In this document: positions 18,953 through 27,930 of the stretch, piece by piece | Layout: each line of letters starts with the position of its first letter | Numbering within the stretch: position 1 is the first letter of the stretch | Assembly: GCF_024979295.1 (NCBI RefSeq) | Contig: NZ_JANLCJ010000001.1 | Coordinates: 1,031,370-1,095,369 of the forward strand | DNA length: 64,000 nt | From: Herbiconiux daphne | GTDB lineage: Bacteria; Actinomycetota; Actinomycetes; Actinomycetales; Microbacteriaceae | Direction of reading: 5' to 3' | The notes under the pieces: model-generated | Told to the model about the DNA's origin: nothing | What the model saw: the letters and a program-made list of their open reading frames with translations, nothing else | Database searches by the model: none | Translations under genes and position numbers: made by a program

Positions 18953-20062
18953 GTGGCTGACCATTACGACGTGCTCGGCGTCTCGCGCGAAGCGACTCCC
19001 GAAGAGATCAAGAAGGCTTACCGCAGACTCGCCCGCGAGCTGCACCCCGACGTCAATCCGAGCCCGGATGCGCAAGAGAAGTTCAAGCAGGTCACCCACG
19101 CCTACGACGTGCTGAGCGACCCGGGCCAGCGTCGCGACTACGACCGCGGCCCCCAGCCCACCTTCGGGGGCGGGGGAGGCGGCTTCGGTGGCTTCGGCGA
19201 CATCTTCGAGACCTTCTTCGGCGGCCAGGGCGGCGGTTCACGCGGCCCGAAGTCGCGCGCCGAGCGCGGTCAAGACGCCCTGCTGCGGGTGGAGGTCGAC
19301 CTCGGCGAGGTCATCTTCGGCACCCACCGCGACCTCGAGGTCGACACCGCCGTGGTGTGCGAGACCTGCAACGGCTCGTGCTGCCAGCCGGGCACCTCGC
19401 CCGTCACGTGCGACATCTGCGGCGGCTCCGGCTCGATCCAGCGCACCGTGCGGTCGCTGCTCGGCAACGTCGTGACGAGCGCGCCCTGCGGCACCTGCCG
19501 CGGCTACGGCACCGTCATCCCGAACCCGTGCCCCACCTGCCAGGGCCAGGGCCGCGTTCGTGCCCGCCGCACCATCCCGGTCGACATCCCGGCCGGCGTC
19601 GACACCGGCCTCCGCCTCCAGCTGCCCGGCCAGGGCGAGGTCGGCCCCGCCGGCGGCCCCCAGGGCGACGTCTACCTCGAGATGAAGGTCAAGCACCACG
19701 AGGTCTTCTCGCGCAACGACGACGACCTGCTCTGCACCCTCGAGGTGCAGATGTGGGATGCCGTGCTCGGCACCACCGCCAAGGTGGAGGCCCTCGACGG
19801 CGACATCGAGATCGAGATCAAGCCCGGCACCCAGAGCGCCGAGGTGCTCACGGTGAAGGGCCGCGGGGTCACGCACCTGCGGGGCAACGGCCGCGGCGAT
19901 CTGCGGGTCGGCATCCAGGTCGTCACCCCGACGAAGCTCGACCACAAGCAGAAGGAGCTGATCAAGCAGCTCGCGTCGGCGCACAAATACCCGGCGCCGA
20001 GCCTCGGTCACTTCCAGCAGGGACTGTTCGCGAAGCTGCGCGACCGCTTCCTCAACGTGTGA
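18953..20062 (+). CDS. dnaJ: Molecular chaperone DnaJ
   Basis: The 369-residue Hsp40 co-chaperone has the J domain at residues 1-70 with HPD in [12 protein letters not shown] Gly/Phe-rich region follows ([19 protein letters not shown]), then a four-repeat zinc domain ([32 protein letters not shown]), then the C-terminal substrate-binding domain. In the first zinc repeat the last Gly of CxxCxGxG is Cys (GSCC). GTG 18953 is preceded by AAGGAG with 9 bases of spacing. It is the hrcA-linked second DnaJ of actinobacteria and is likely under CIRCE/HrcA control with hrcA. Confidence 0.95.
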   Translation: MADHYDVLGVSREATPEEIKKAYRRLARELHPDVNPSPDAQEKFKQVTHAYDVLSDPGQRRDYDRGPQPTFGGGGGGFGGFGDIFETFFGGQGGGSRGPKSRAERGQDALLRVEVDLGEVIFGTHRDLEVDTAVVCETCNGSCCQPGTSPVTCDICGGSGSIQRTVRSLLGNVVTSAPCGTCRGYGTVIPNPCPTCQGQGRVRARRTIPVDIPAGVDTGLRLQLPGQGEVGPAGGPQGDVYLEMKVKHHEVFSRNDDDLLCTLEVQMWDAVLGTTAKVEALDGDIEIEIKPGTQSAEVLTVKGRGVTHLRGNGRGDLRVGIQVVTPTKLDHKQKELIKQLASAHKYPAPSLGHFQQGLFAKLRDRFLNV

Positions 20063-20069
20063 CCGGTCG

Positions 20070-20858
20070 ATGAGCTCGCTCTTCCTGCGCGACGACCTCC
20101 GGGCCGTGCCTCACGGCGTCGGCGACGTCGTGCAGCTCACGGGTGACGAGGCGCGGCACGCCGCGACGGTCAGCCGCCTGCGCGTCGGGGAGCAGACGTC
20201 GATCGGCGACGGCCGCGGCCTCGTGCTGCACGGCGTGGTGACGCGCGCGGAACCCAAGCTGCTCGAGATCGTGGTCGAGGCCGCGGTCGAGCATCCGGAG
20301 CCCCGCCCGCTGGTGCTGCTCGTGCAGGCCCTCGCGAAGGGCGACCGCGACGAGCTGGCCATCCAGACGGCGACCGAACTCGGCGTCTCCGCGGTGCTGC
20401 CGTGGCAGGCCGAGCGCTCGATCTCGCGCTGGACGGGCCCCAAGGTGGCCAAGGGCATCGAGCGCTGGTCGAGCATCGTTCGCGAGGCGGCGAAGCAGTC
20501 GATCCGGCCGCACGTGCCGACGGTGGGCGACCTCGTCGACACCGGTGCACTGGCGCGATCGGCCGCAGAATTCCGGATGCTCGTGCTCGAGCCGACCGCC
20601 ACCGTGCGGCTGACCGAGGTGGCCGGTCTGGGCGAGGAGTCGGGCGTTCCCCGCGCGGGGAGAACGACGGATGCCGCGGCCACCGCCACCCCGATCGCGC
20701 TCGTGGTGGGTCCCGAAGGCGGCATCTCGCCCCGCGAGCTCGAGCGGCTCGCCGATGCCGGGGCCGAGATCGTGCGGCTCGGCGACGAGGTGTTGCGCAC
20801 CTCGAGCGCGGGACCCGCCGCGCTCGCCGTGCTGAACGTCGCCCTCGGCCGGTGGTAG
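20070..20858 (+). CDS. rsmE: 16S rRNA m3U1498 methyltransferase
   Basis: This 262-residue SPOUT-class methyltransferase methylates U1498 of 16S rRNA. Visible features are the N-terminal PUA-like part (GDEARHAATVSRLRVGE), LLVQALAKGDRDELAIQTATELGV, the residue block WSSIVREAAKQSIRP, and the knotted SAM site ALVVGPEGGISPRELERLADAG with RTSSAGPAALAVL at the end. It starts 7 bases after the dnaJ stop, so it probably shares that operon. An insertion with GEESGVPRAGRTTDAAA before the SPOUT motif is a lineage-specific loop. Confidence 0.94.
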   Translation: MSSLFLRDDLRAVPHGVGDVVQLTGDEARHAATVSRLRVGEQTSIGDGRGLVLHGVVTRAEPKLLEIVVEAAVEHPEPRPLVLLVQALAKGDRDELAIQTATELGVSAVLPWQAERSISRWTGPKVAKGIERWSSIVREAAKQSIRPHVPTVGDLVDTGALARSAAEFRMLVLEPTATVRLTEVAGLGEESGVPRAGRTTDAAATATPIALVVGPEGGISPRELERLADAGAEIVRLGDEVLRTSSAGPAALAVLNVALGRW

Positions 20859-20946
20859 CCGTCACATCCACTTCTCCACAGCACGCCCGTAGCGAACCCC
20901 GTGGGCGATCCTGTCCCCACCCCTCCGGTTTCGGTGCGGCCAAAAC

Positions 20947-20952
20947 TAAGAT
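20947..20952 (+). promoter_or_regulatory. -10 element of the HIT gene
   Basis: TAAGAT is 6 bases before the ATG at 20959. It follows a 100-base gap after rsmE that also contains TTCTCCACAG at 20872-20881. Confidence 0.5.
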
Positions 20953-20958
20953 GGAGCC

Positions 20959-21321
20959 ATGACCACCGAAACCGATTCGCCCTCGATCTTCAGCCGCATC
21001 ATCGCGCGAGAGATCCCGGCCACCATCCTGGCCGAGACCGACCGGGTCATCGCCTTCCCCGACATCGCGCCCAAGGCGCCGGTGCACGTGCTCGTGGTGC
21101 CGAAGACCGAGCAATACCGCAACGTGGTCGAGCTGGCCGCGGGCGACCCGGGCCTTCTCGCCGAGATGATCGAGGTCGCCGACTCCCTCGCCGCCGAACT
21201 CACCGGTGGCGACTTCAGACTGATTTTCAACACCGGCCAAGGTGCCGGGCAGACCGTCTTCCACGTGCACGCTCACGTGCTCGGGGGCGGCCTCGAGGAA
21301 GGATCCCTTGGAAAGGGCTGA
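20959..21321 (+). CDS. HIT family nucleotide-binding protein
   Basis: The 120-residue histidine-triad hydrolase carries the triad FHVHAHVLGGG near residues 98-108, preceded by RLIFNTGQGAGQ. Family members cleave nucleoside phosphoramidates and related adenylated compounds; the physiological substrate here is not known. It starts a probable leaderless transcript and overlaps the phoH-like gene by 14 bases, which indicates co-translation. Confidence 0.93.
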   Translation: MTTETDSPSIFSRIIAREIPATILAETDRVIAFPDIAPKAPVHVLVVPKTEQYRNVVELAAGDPGLLAEMIEVADSLAAELTGGDFRLIFNTGQGAGQTVFHVHAHVLGGGLEEGSLGKG

Positions 21322-22375
21322 CGCAACACCCACCCCGCAGACCCCGCTCACCGAAGCGCGCCTGCACATCGACGGCATCGAGATGGTGCGGCTCCTGGGG
21401 CCGCAAGATCGCCTCCTCACCACCATCGAACGGCAATTCCCCCTCGTCTCCGTGCTGGTGCGCGGCAACGACATCACGCTGGCCGGCGACGCCGACCAGG
21501 TCGACGCGGCGCGCCGCCTCGTCGAAGAGCTGCTCGTCATGGTGCGCAGCGGCCACGATCTCACGCCGATCGAGGTCAACTCGTCGGCGCGCATCCTCGA
21601 GAACGACCGCGGCGCGAGCCCGGCCGAGGTGCTGAGCCAGGCGATCCTCACCGCTCGCGGCAAGAGCGTGCGCCCGAAGACGCAAGGGCAGAAGGCCTAC
21701 GTCGACGCGATCGACGAGAACACGATCGTGTTCGGAATCGGTCCGGCCGGCACCGGCAAGACCTACCTCGCCATGGCCAAGGCCGTGCAGGCGCTGCAGC
21801 GCAAAGAGGTCGAGCGCATCATCCTCACCCGTCCGGCGGTCGAGGCCGGCGAGCGGCTGGGCTACCTGCCCGGCACCCTCACCGACAAGATCGACCCCTA
21901 CCTCCGGCCGCTCTACGACGCGCTCAACGAGATGATGGATCCCGAGATCGTGCCGAAGCTGCTCGCCGCCGGAACCATCGAGGTGGCACCGTTGGCCTAC
22001 ATGCGCGGCCGCACGCTCAACAACTCGTTCATCGTGCTCGACGAGGCGCAGAACACCACTCCCGAGCAGATGAAGATGTTCCTCACCCGCCTCGGCTTCG
22101 GCTCGAAGATGGTGGTCACGGGCGACATCACGCAGGTCGACCTGCCCACGGGTACGAGCGGCCTGCAGGTGGTCACCCGCATCCTCGGCTCGCTCGACGA
22201 CATCCACTTCGCCACGCTCACGAGCGCCGACGTGGTGCGGCACACGCTCGTCGGCCAGATCGTCGACGCCTACACCCGCTACGACCAGGTGCAGATGGCC
22301 GAGCGGCAGCGCTCGGGCCAGGGGCCCGACTACAGCAACGACCGCGATCGCCGGTACAACAGGAACAAGAGGTAG
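21308..22375 (+). CDS. PhoH family ATPase
   Basis: The protein of about 355 residues has the PhoH core: Walker [14 protein letters not shown] near residue 141, [15 protein letters not shown], and Walker B region [25 protein letters not shown]. The N-terminal part is a PhoH-associated KH-like region ([19 protein letters not shown]). I chose TTG 21308 because GAGGAAGGA lies 5 bases upstream and the earlier frame is only the shadow of the HIT gene. The neighbours ybeY and era support a role in RNA or ribosome metabolism. The C-terminus is rich in Asp/Arg/Asn. Confidence 0.92.
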   Translation: MERADATPTPQTPLTEARLHIDGIEMVRLLGPQDRLLTTIERQFPLVSVLVRGNDITLAGDADQVDAARRLVEELLVMVRSGHDLTPIEVNSSARILENDRGASPAEVLSQAILTARGKSVRPKTQGQKAYVDAIDENTIVFGIGPAGTGKTYLAMAKAVQALQRKEVERIILTRPAVEAGERLGYLPGTLTDKIDPYLRPLYDALNEMMDPEIVPKLLAAGTIEVAPLAYMRGRTLNNSFIVLDEAQNTTPEQMKMFLTRLGFGSKMVVTGDITQVDLPTGTSGLQVVTRILGSLDDIHFATLTSADVVRHTLVGQIVDAYTRYDQVQMAERQRSGQGPDYSNDRDRRYNRNKR

Positions 22376-22379
22376 GTCC

Positions 22380-22847
22380 GTGTCGATAGAGGTCAACAAC
22401 GAGTCGTCCATCCCGGTCGACGAGACGGCGCTGCTGCGGCTGGCGAGCTACGCGCTCGACCAGCTGCACGTGCATCCCGACGCCGAGCTCGCGATCGTGC
22501 TCGTCGACGAGGCCGCCATGGAGCAACTGCACGTGCAGTGGATGGACGAACCGGGCCCCACCGACGTGCTGAGCTTTCCGATGGACGAACTGCGTCCCGG
22601 CACCGAGGATGCCCCGACCCCCGCCGGTCTCCTTGGCGACGTCGTGCTCTGCCCGCAGGTGGCCGAGGCGCAGGCGCAGACCGCCGGCCACTCCACGCTC
22701 GAAGAGCTGCTGCTGCTCACCACCCACGGCATCCTCCACCTTCTCGGCTTCGACCACGCCGAGCCCGAGGAGGAGAAGGAGATGTTCGGCATCCAGCGCG
22801 ACATCCTCGTCGGCTTCGCGATGAGCGAGCGTCGCCGCCCGGCATGA
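22380..22847 (+). CDS. ybeY: rRNA maturation endoribonuclease YbeY
   Basis: The 155-residue metal-dependent RNase acts in 16S rRNA 3'-end maturation and ribosome quality control. The zinc site is [18 protein letters not shown] near residues 113-130, with the HxxxHxxxxxH spacing. The upstream motif [15 protein letters not shown] is also typical. GTG 22380 is preceded by AGAGG inside the phoH stop region. The stop overlaps the next ATG (ATGA). Confidence 0.95.
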   Translation: MSIEVNNESSIPVDETALLRLASYALDQLHVHPDAELAIVLVDEAAMEQLHVQWMDEPGPTDVLSFPMDELRPGTEDAPTPAGLLGDVVLCPQVAEAQAQTAGHSTLEELLLLTTHGILHLLGFDHAEPEEEKEMFGIQRDILVGFAMSERRRPA

Positions 22848-24169
22848 CGATCGTCTTCTTCCTGATCGCCGCCTTCGTCCTCGTGGCGTTCGGCGGTCTC
22901 TTCGCGGCCGTCGACTCGGCCGTGCTGTCGCTGTCGCGATCCGACATCCTCGAGCTGGCCGACCGCTACCGCGCCAAGCGGTCGCTGCGGGCCATCGCCG
23001 ACGATCCCGGTGCGCACATCAACGCCGTGAACTTCGCCCGCGTCGTGTTCGAGACCACGGCGGCCGTGCTCGTCACCATCGCACTCGCCTTCTCGATCGA
23101 CGTGCTCTGGCTCGCGCTCGTGCTCTCGGCCCTCATCATGACGGCGGTGTCGTTCGTGCTCGTCGGCTCGAGTCCGCGCAGCGTCGGCCGCGTGCACTCA
23201 CGTGGCGTGCTGCGCTACGGCGCCGTCCCCGTCCACCTCGTGCGTGTGGTGCTCGGCCCGGTCGCGAACGCGCTGGTCGCCATCGGCAACCGGGTCACCC
23301 CCGGCCGGCCCAGGTCGGGCACCTTCTCGTCAGAGGAGCAGCTGCTCAGCATGGTCGACGAGGCGACCGAGCTCGACGTGCTCGAAGAAGACGACCGCGA
23401 GCTCATCCACTCCATCATCGAGTTCAACGACACGGTGGTGCGCGAGGTCATGATCCCGCGCACCGACATGGTCACCATCGACGACGACGCCACGGTCGGG
23501 CACGGTCTCGGGCTGTTCCTCAGCAAGGGCGTCTCGCGCATCCCGGTGGTCGAAGACGACAACGTCGACCGCATCCTCGGCGTGCTCTACCTGCGCGACG
23601 TGGCCCGGCTGAGTTACGAACGACCCACGAAGCTCGACACCATGCCCGTTCGCGAGCTGGTGCGGCCCGCGCTGTTCATCCCCGAGTCGAAGAAGGTCGA
23701 CGACACCCTGCGCCAGATGCAACTGGAGTCGAACCACCTCGCCATGGTGGTCGACGAATACGGCGGCATCGCCGGTCTCGTCACCCTCGAAGACCTGATC
23801 GAAGAACTCGTCGGCGACATCTCCGACGAATACGATCGCGATGTGGTCGAGGTCGAAGACCTCGGCGACGGCCGCTACCGGGTGAGCGCCCGGCTGCCGG
23901 TCGACGAACTCGGCGAGCTGTTCGACCTCGAGCTCGACGACGACGACGTCGACTCCGTCGGCGGGCTGCTGTCGAAGACGCTCGGCCGCCTGCCCGTGGC
24001 CGGCTCGGTGGCGCGCGTCTCGGGCCTCGAGCTCACCGCCGACCGCACCGACGGCCGGCGCAAGCGCCTCTCGACGGTGATCGCGCGCCGCGACCCCGAC
24101 GCGCATCCGGAACCGCGTGACGACCAACGGGCGAGCGAGTCCCAGAGCAGCACCAAGGAGAACGCATGA
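22844..24169 (+). CDS. CNNM/CorC-type membrane protein with CBS domains
   Basis: The 441-residue protein has an N-terminal CNNM (DUF21) transmembrane domain with about four hydrophobic segments ([53 protein letters not shown]). A CBS pair follows ([53 protein letters not shown]), then a CorC_HlyC transporter-associated domain. The family is linked to magnesium or cobalt efflux; the old name is hemolysin-like. It is sandwiched between ybeY and era with 4-base overlaps on both sides, so it is part of the same operon. Confidence 0.92.
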   Translation: MTIVFFLIAAFVLVAFGGLFAAVDSAVLSLSRSDILELADRYRAKRSLRAIADDPGAHINAVNFARVVFETTAAVLVTIALAFSIDVLWLALVLSALIMTAVSFVLVGSSPRSVGRVHSRGVLRYGAVPVHLVRVVLGPVANALVAIGNRVTPGRPRSGTFSSEEQLLSMVDEATELDVLEEDDRELIHSIIEFNDTVVREVMIPRTDMVTIDDDATVGHGLGLFLSKGVSRIPVVEDDNVDRILGVLYLRDVARLSYERPTKLDTMPVRELVRPALFIPESKKVDDTLRQMQLESNHLAMVVDEYGGIAGLVTLEDLIEELVGDISDEYDRDVVEVEDLGDGRYRVSARLPVDELGELFDLELDDDDVDSVGGLLSKTLGRLPVAGSVARVSGLELTADRTDGRRKRLSTVIARRDPDAHPEPRDDQRASESQSSTKENA

Positions 24170-25077
24170 CCGACCGATCGGGCGACACCGACGACTTCCG
24201 CGCGGGGTTCGTGACCTTCGTGGGCCGGCCCAACGTGGGCAAGTCCACCCTCACCAACGCGCTCGTGGGCGAGAAGGTCGCCATCACGAGTTCGAAGCCC
24301 CAGACCACGCGGCAGGCCATCCGGGGCATCGTGCACGACCCGGCCGGCCAGGTGATCGTGGTCGACACCCCGGGGATGCACCGCCCGCGCACGCTGCTCG
24401 GTGAGCGGCTCAACTCGCTCGTGCAGTCGACGCTCGGCGACGTCGACGTGATCGGGTTCTGCCTGCCGGCCGATGAGAAGCTCGGGCCGGGCGACCGCTA
24501 CATCAACGACCAGCTCGACCAGTACCCGGGCGCCAAGAAGATCGCGATCGTCACCAAGATCGACTCGGCGTCGAAGCAGCAGGTGGGCGAGCAACTGCTC
24601 GCCGTCTCCGAGCTGCGCGACTGGGAGACCGTGATCCCCGTGTCGGCGACCAGCGCCATCCAGCTCGACGTGCTGATCAGCGAGCTGATCCGCCTGCTGC
24701 CGCGGTCGGAGAAGCTCTACCCCGAAGACCAGATCACCGACGAAGGCCTCGAGTCGCGCATCTCCGAGCTCATCCGCGAGGCGGCGCTCGAGGGCGTGCG
24801 TGACGAGCTGCCGCACTCGATCGCCGTCACCATCGACGACATCTCCGAGCGCGAAGACCGCGACCTGGTCGAGATCTACGCCAACCTGTTCGTCGAGCGC
24901 GACAGTCAGAAGGGCATCATCATCGGCCCCAAAGGGTCGCGGCTCGGCGAGGTCGGGTCGCGAGCGCGCGCCGAGATCGAGCCCCTGCTCGGGCGCCAGG
25001 TCTACCTCAACATCCGGGTCAAGGTGGCCAAGGACTGGCAGCGCGACCCCAAGCTGCTCGGCCGGCTGGGCTTCTGA
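24166..25077 (+). CDS. era: GTPase Era
   Basis: The 303-residue GTPase assists 30S assembly by binding the 16S rRNA 3' end. G motifs are GRPNVGKST (residues 20-28), DTPGM and TKID. The C-terminal KH domain includes GIIIGPKGSRLGEVGSRARAEIE. It overlaps the upstream CNNM gene by ATGA and ends the ribosome maturation run before dapA. Confidence 0.96.
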   Translation: MTDRSGDTDDFRAGFVTFVGRPNVGKSTLTNALVGEKVAITSSKPQTTRQAIRGIVHDPAGQVIVVDTPGMHRPRTLLGERLNSLVQSTLGDVDVIGFCLPADEKLGPGDRYINDQLDQYPGAKKIAIVTKIDSASKQQVGEQLLAVSELRDWETVIPVSATSAIQLDVLISELIRLLPRSEKLYPEDQITDEGLESRISELIREAALEGVRDELPHSIAVTIDDISEREDRDLVEIYANLFVERDSQKGIIIGPKGSRLGEVGSRARAEIEPLLGRQVYLNIRVKVAKDWQRDPKLLGRLGF

Positions 25078-25112
25078 GTGAGGTGCTCAGATCTGCACGA
25101 CGAGAGAGGCGA

Positions 25113-25118
25113 TAGCCT
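25113..25118 (+). promoter_or_regulatory. -10 element of dapA
   Basis: TAGCCT is 6 bases before the GTG at 25125, in the 47-base gap after era. No -35 consensus is visible. Confidence 0.5.
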
Positions 25119-25124
25119 GTAACC

Positions 25125-26102
25125 GTGTCTAACGCATCGAACCCATTCGGCCAAGTGCTGGTCGCCATGGTCACCCCCTTCACGGCAGACGGCGAAGTCG
25201 ACTGGCCCGGGGTGGAGAAGCTCATCGACGAACTGATCACCGGGGGAGCCGACGGCATCGTCGTGTCGGGCACCACCGGCGAGACCTCGACCCTCACCGA
25301 CCCCGAGAAGATCCGTCTGGTCGAGGTCGGAAAAGAGGTCGCCGCGGGCCGCGCGAAGATCATCACGGGCGGCGGCTCGAACGAGACCGCCCACGCGATG
25401 CAGTTGGCCCGCCAGAGCGAGAAGGCGGGAGCCGACGGCAACCTCGTCGTCACGCCCTATTACAACAAGCCCACCCAGGCCGGCATCCTCACCCACTTCC
25501 GCATGATCGCCGACGCGACCGATCTGCCGGTGATCCTCTACGACATCCCGGGGCGCACCGGCGTGCCGATCAAGTACGAGACCATCCTGCGCCTGTCGAA
25601 GCACCCGAACATCCTCGGGGTGAAAGACGCCAAGGGCGACTTCAGCGAGGTGAGCCGGGTGCTCAACCAGACCGACCTGCTCTACTTCTCGGGCGACGAC
25701 GCGAACGTGCTGCCGCACCTCGCCATCGGCGCGAGCGGCCTCATCGGCGTCACCGCCAACGTGGCCCCCGGGCCCTACCGCGTGATCGTCGACGCGGTCA
25801 ACGCCGGCGACCTGGCCACCGCCACGGCGGCGCACAAGTCGCTCGAGCCGCTCGTGCGCGCCATCATGACGCACGTGCCCGGCACCGTCGCGGCGAAGTA
25901 CATCCTGCACGGCCTCGGCCGCATCGGCAGCCCGCGTGTGCGACTGCCCCTCGTCGGCCCCGAGGAGTGGGAGGCCGCCGAGATCGAGAACGAGATCGAC
26001 CTCGTGCAGGGCATCCCCGGCCTCGACCTCCGCAACTTCCGGCCCGACCGCAACGCCGCCGCCGGCGGTGCCCTGCCGAGGGTCGCCGGCACCACCCGCT
26101 GA
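25125..26102 (+). CDS. dapA: 4-hydroxy-tetrahydrodipicolinate synthase
   Basis: The 325-residue aldolase condenses pyruvate with aspartate semialdehyde in the lysine and diaminopimelate pathway. Signatures are SGTTGETSTLTDPEK, VTPYYNKPTQAG with the catalytic tyrosine, and LGVKDAKGDF with the Schiff-base lysine near residue 166. The C-terminal tail after NFRPDRNAA is Ala/Gly-rich and not conserved. It probably starts a leaderless transcript that may continue into rnj 92 bases later. dapF lies about 12 kb downstream in this window. Confidence 0.95.
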   Translation: MSNASNPFGQVLVAMVTPFTADGEVDWPGVEKLIDELITGGADGIVVSGTTGETSTLTDPEKIRLVEVGKEVAAGRAKIITGGGSNETAHAMQLARQSEKAGADGNLVVTPYYNKPTQAGILTHFRMIADATDLPVILYDIPGRTGVPIKYETILRLSKHPNILGVKDAKGDFSEVSRVLNQTDLLYFSGDDANVLPHLAIGASGLIGVTANVAPGPYRVIVDAVNAGDLATATAAHKSLEPLVRAIMTHVPGTVAAKYILHGLGRIGSPRVRLPLVGPEEWEAAEIENEIDLVQGIPGLDLRNFRPDRNAAAGGALPRVAGTTR

Positions 26103-26194
26103 GGGTCGCCGCGGCATCCGGCACCCGCCCTCAGCGCCACACAGCCACAGCGTGAGCATGAAGCCACGCACTGCATGACAATCAAGGAGGGCCC

Positions 26195-27871
26195 ATGCAA
26201 AGCCCGATAGCAGATCCGCCCGCCCTCGAAGCCGGCACACTCCGAATCACCCCGGTCGGCGGTCTCGGCGAGATCGGCCGCAACATGACCGTGTTCGAAT
26301 ACGAGGGCAAGCTGCTCATCGTCGACTGCGGCGTGCTCTTCCCCGAAGAGAACCAGCCGGGCGTCGACCTGATCCTGCCCGACTTCAGCGTCGTGCGCGA
26401 CCGCCTCGCCGACGTGGTCGGCATCGTGCTGACCCACGGCCACGAAGACCACATCGGCGCCGTACCCTACCTGCTGAAGCTGCGCGAGGACATCCCGCTG
26501 ATCGGCTCGGCCCTCACGCTCGCCCTCGTCGAGGCGAAGCTCAAAGAGCACCGCATCACCCCCTACACGTTCGACGTGCGCGAGGGTCAGGTCGAGAACC
26601 TCGGCCCGTTCGAGTGCGAGTTCGTGGCCGTGAACCACTCCATCCCCGATGCGCTGGCCGTCGCCATCAAGACGGCCGCGGGCGTGGTGCTGCACACCGG
26701 CGACTTCAAGATGGACCAGCTGCCGCTCGACGACCGCCTCACCGACCTGCGCGCGTTCGCCCGCCTCGGCGAGGCCGGCGTCGACCTGTTCCTCGTCGAC
26801 TCCACCAACGCCGACGTGCCCGGCTTCACGCCGCTCGAGCGCGACATCGGCCCGGTGCTCGAGTCGATCATCGAGCGCGCGCCGCGTCGGGTCATCGTGG
26901 CGAGCTTCTCGAGTCACGTGCACCGCGTTCAGCAGGTGCTGGATGCCGCCCATGCGCACGGCCGTCGCGTCGCGCTGCTCGGCCGCTCCATGGTGCGCAA
27001 CATGACCATCGCCGCCGATCTCGGCTACCTCAAGGTGCCCGAGGGGGTGCTCGTCGACTTCAAGAAGGCCGGCGACATCCCCGACGACAAGATCGTCTAC
27101 ATGTCGACCGGATCGCAGGGCGAGCCGATGGCCGTGCTCTCGCGCATGGCCAACCTCGAGCACCAGATCGAGGTGGGCCCGGGCGACACCGTCATCCTGG
27201 CCTCGAGCCTCATCCCGGGCAACGAGAACGCGGTCTACCGCGTCATCAACGGCCTCACCAAGCTCGGCGCCAACGTCATCCACAAGGGCAACGCCAAGGT
27301 GCACGTCTCGGGCCATGCCGCCGCGGGCGAGCTGCTCTATTGCTACAACATCCTGAAGCCCAAGAACGTGCTGCCCGTGCACGGCGAATACCGCCACCTG
27401 GTGGCGAACGCGAAGCTGGCCGTCGAGACCGGAGTGCCGCCGCAGAACACGTTCATCGCCGAAGACGGCACCGTCATCGACCTGAAGAACGGCGTCGCGA
27501 CCGTGGTGGGGCAGCACGACCTCGGCTACGTCTACGTCGACGGTTCGACGGTGGGCGAGATCACGGATGCCGACCTGAAAGACCGCCGCATCCTCGGCGA
27601 AGAGGGCTTCATCTCGATCATCGTCGTGGTCGAGGCGCAGACCGGGCGCATCGTCGTGGGCCCCGAGATCCACGCGAAGGGGTTCGCCGAAGACGAGCGG
27701 GTCTTCGACGCGGTGAAGCCCAAGATCAGCGCGGCTCTCGCCGACGCGGCGCAGAACGGCGTGCGGGAGCCCTTCGCCCTGCAGCAGGTCGTGCGCCGCA
27801 CGGTCGGTCGGTGGGTGAACACGAGCTACCGTCGTCGTCCGATGATCGTTCCGCTCGTCATCGAGGCGTGA
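26195..27871 (+). CDS. rnj: Ribonuclease J
   Basis: The 558-residue metallo-beta-lactamase/beta-CASP RNase has both 5'-3' exonuclease and endonuclease activity in this family and takes part in mRNA decay and rRNA processing. The metal site is LTHGHEDHIGAVPYLL near residue 79. HTGDFKMD, ASFSSHVHRVQQ and the beta-CASP motif HVSGHAAAGELL follow, and VLPVHGEYRHL is present. A strong AAGGAGG lies just before the ATG. Position after dapA is a frequent actinobacterial arrangement. Confidence 0.96.
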   Translation: MQSPIADPPALEAGTLRITPVGGLGEIGRNMTVFEYEGKLLIVDCGVLFPEENQPGVDLILPDFSVVRDRLADVVGIVLTHGHEDHIGAVPYLLKLREDIPLIGSALTLALVEAKLKEHRITPYTFDVREGQVENLGPFECEFVAVNHSIPDALAVAIKTAAGVVLHTGDFKMDQLPLDDRLTDLRAFARLGEAGVDLFLVDSTNADVPGFTPLERDIGPVLESIIERAPRRVIVASFSSHVHRVQQVLDAAHAHGRRVALLGRSMVRNMTIAADLGYLKVPEGVLVDFKKAGDIPDDKIVYMSTGSQGEPMAVLSRMANLEHQIEVGPGDTVILASSLIPGNENAVYRVINGLTKLGANVIHKGNAKVHVSGHAAAGELLYCYNILKPKNVLPVHGEYRHLVANAKLAVETGVPPQNTFIAEDGTVIDLKNGVATVVGQHDLGYVYVDGSTVGEITDADLKDRRILGEEGFISIIVVVEAQTGRIVVGPEIHAKGFAEDERVFDAVKPKISAALADAAQNGVREPFALQQVVRRTVGRWVNTSYRRRPMIVPLVIEA

Positions 27872-27918
27872 TCTCGCGGTCGCTGGCGCGGCATCCGGGG
27901 GTTGTCGGAGCTCACCGG

Positions 27919-27924
27919 TAGCGT
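27919..27924 (+). promoter_or_regulatory. -10 element of ftsK
   Basis: TAGCGT is 6 bases before the ATG at 27931. No ribosome binding site is present. Confidence 0.45.
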
Positions 27925-27930
27925 GCCAGT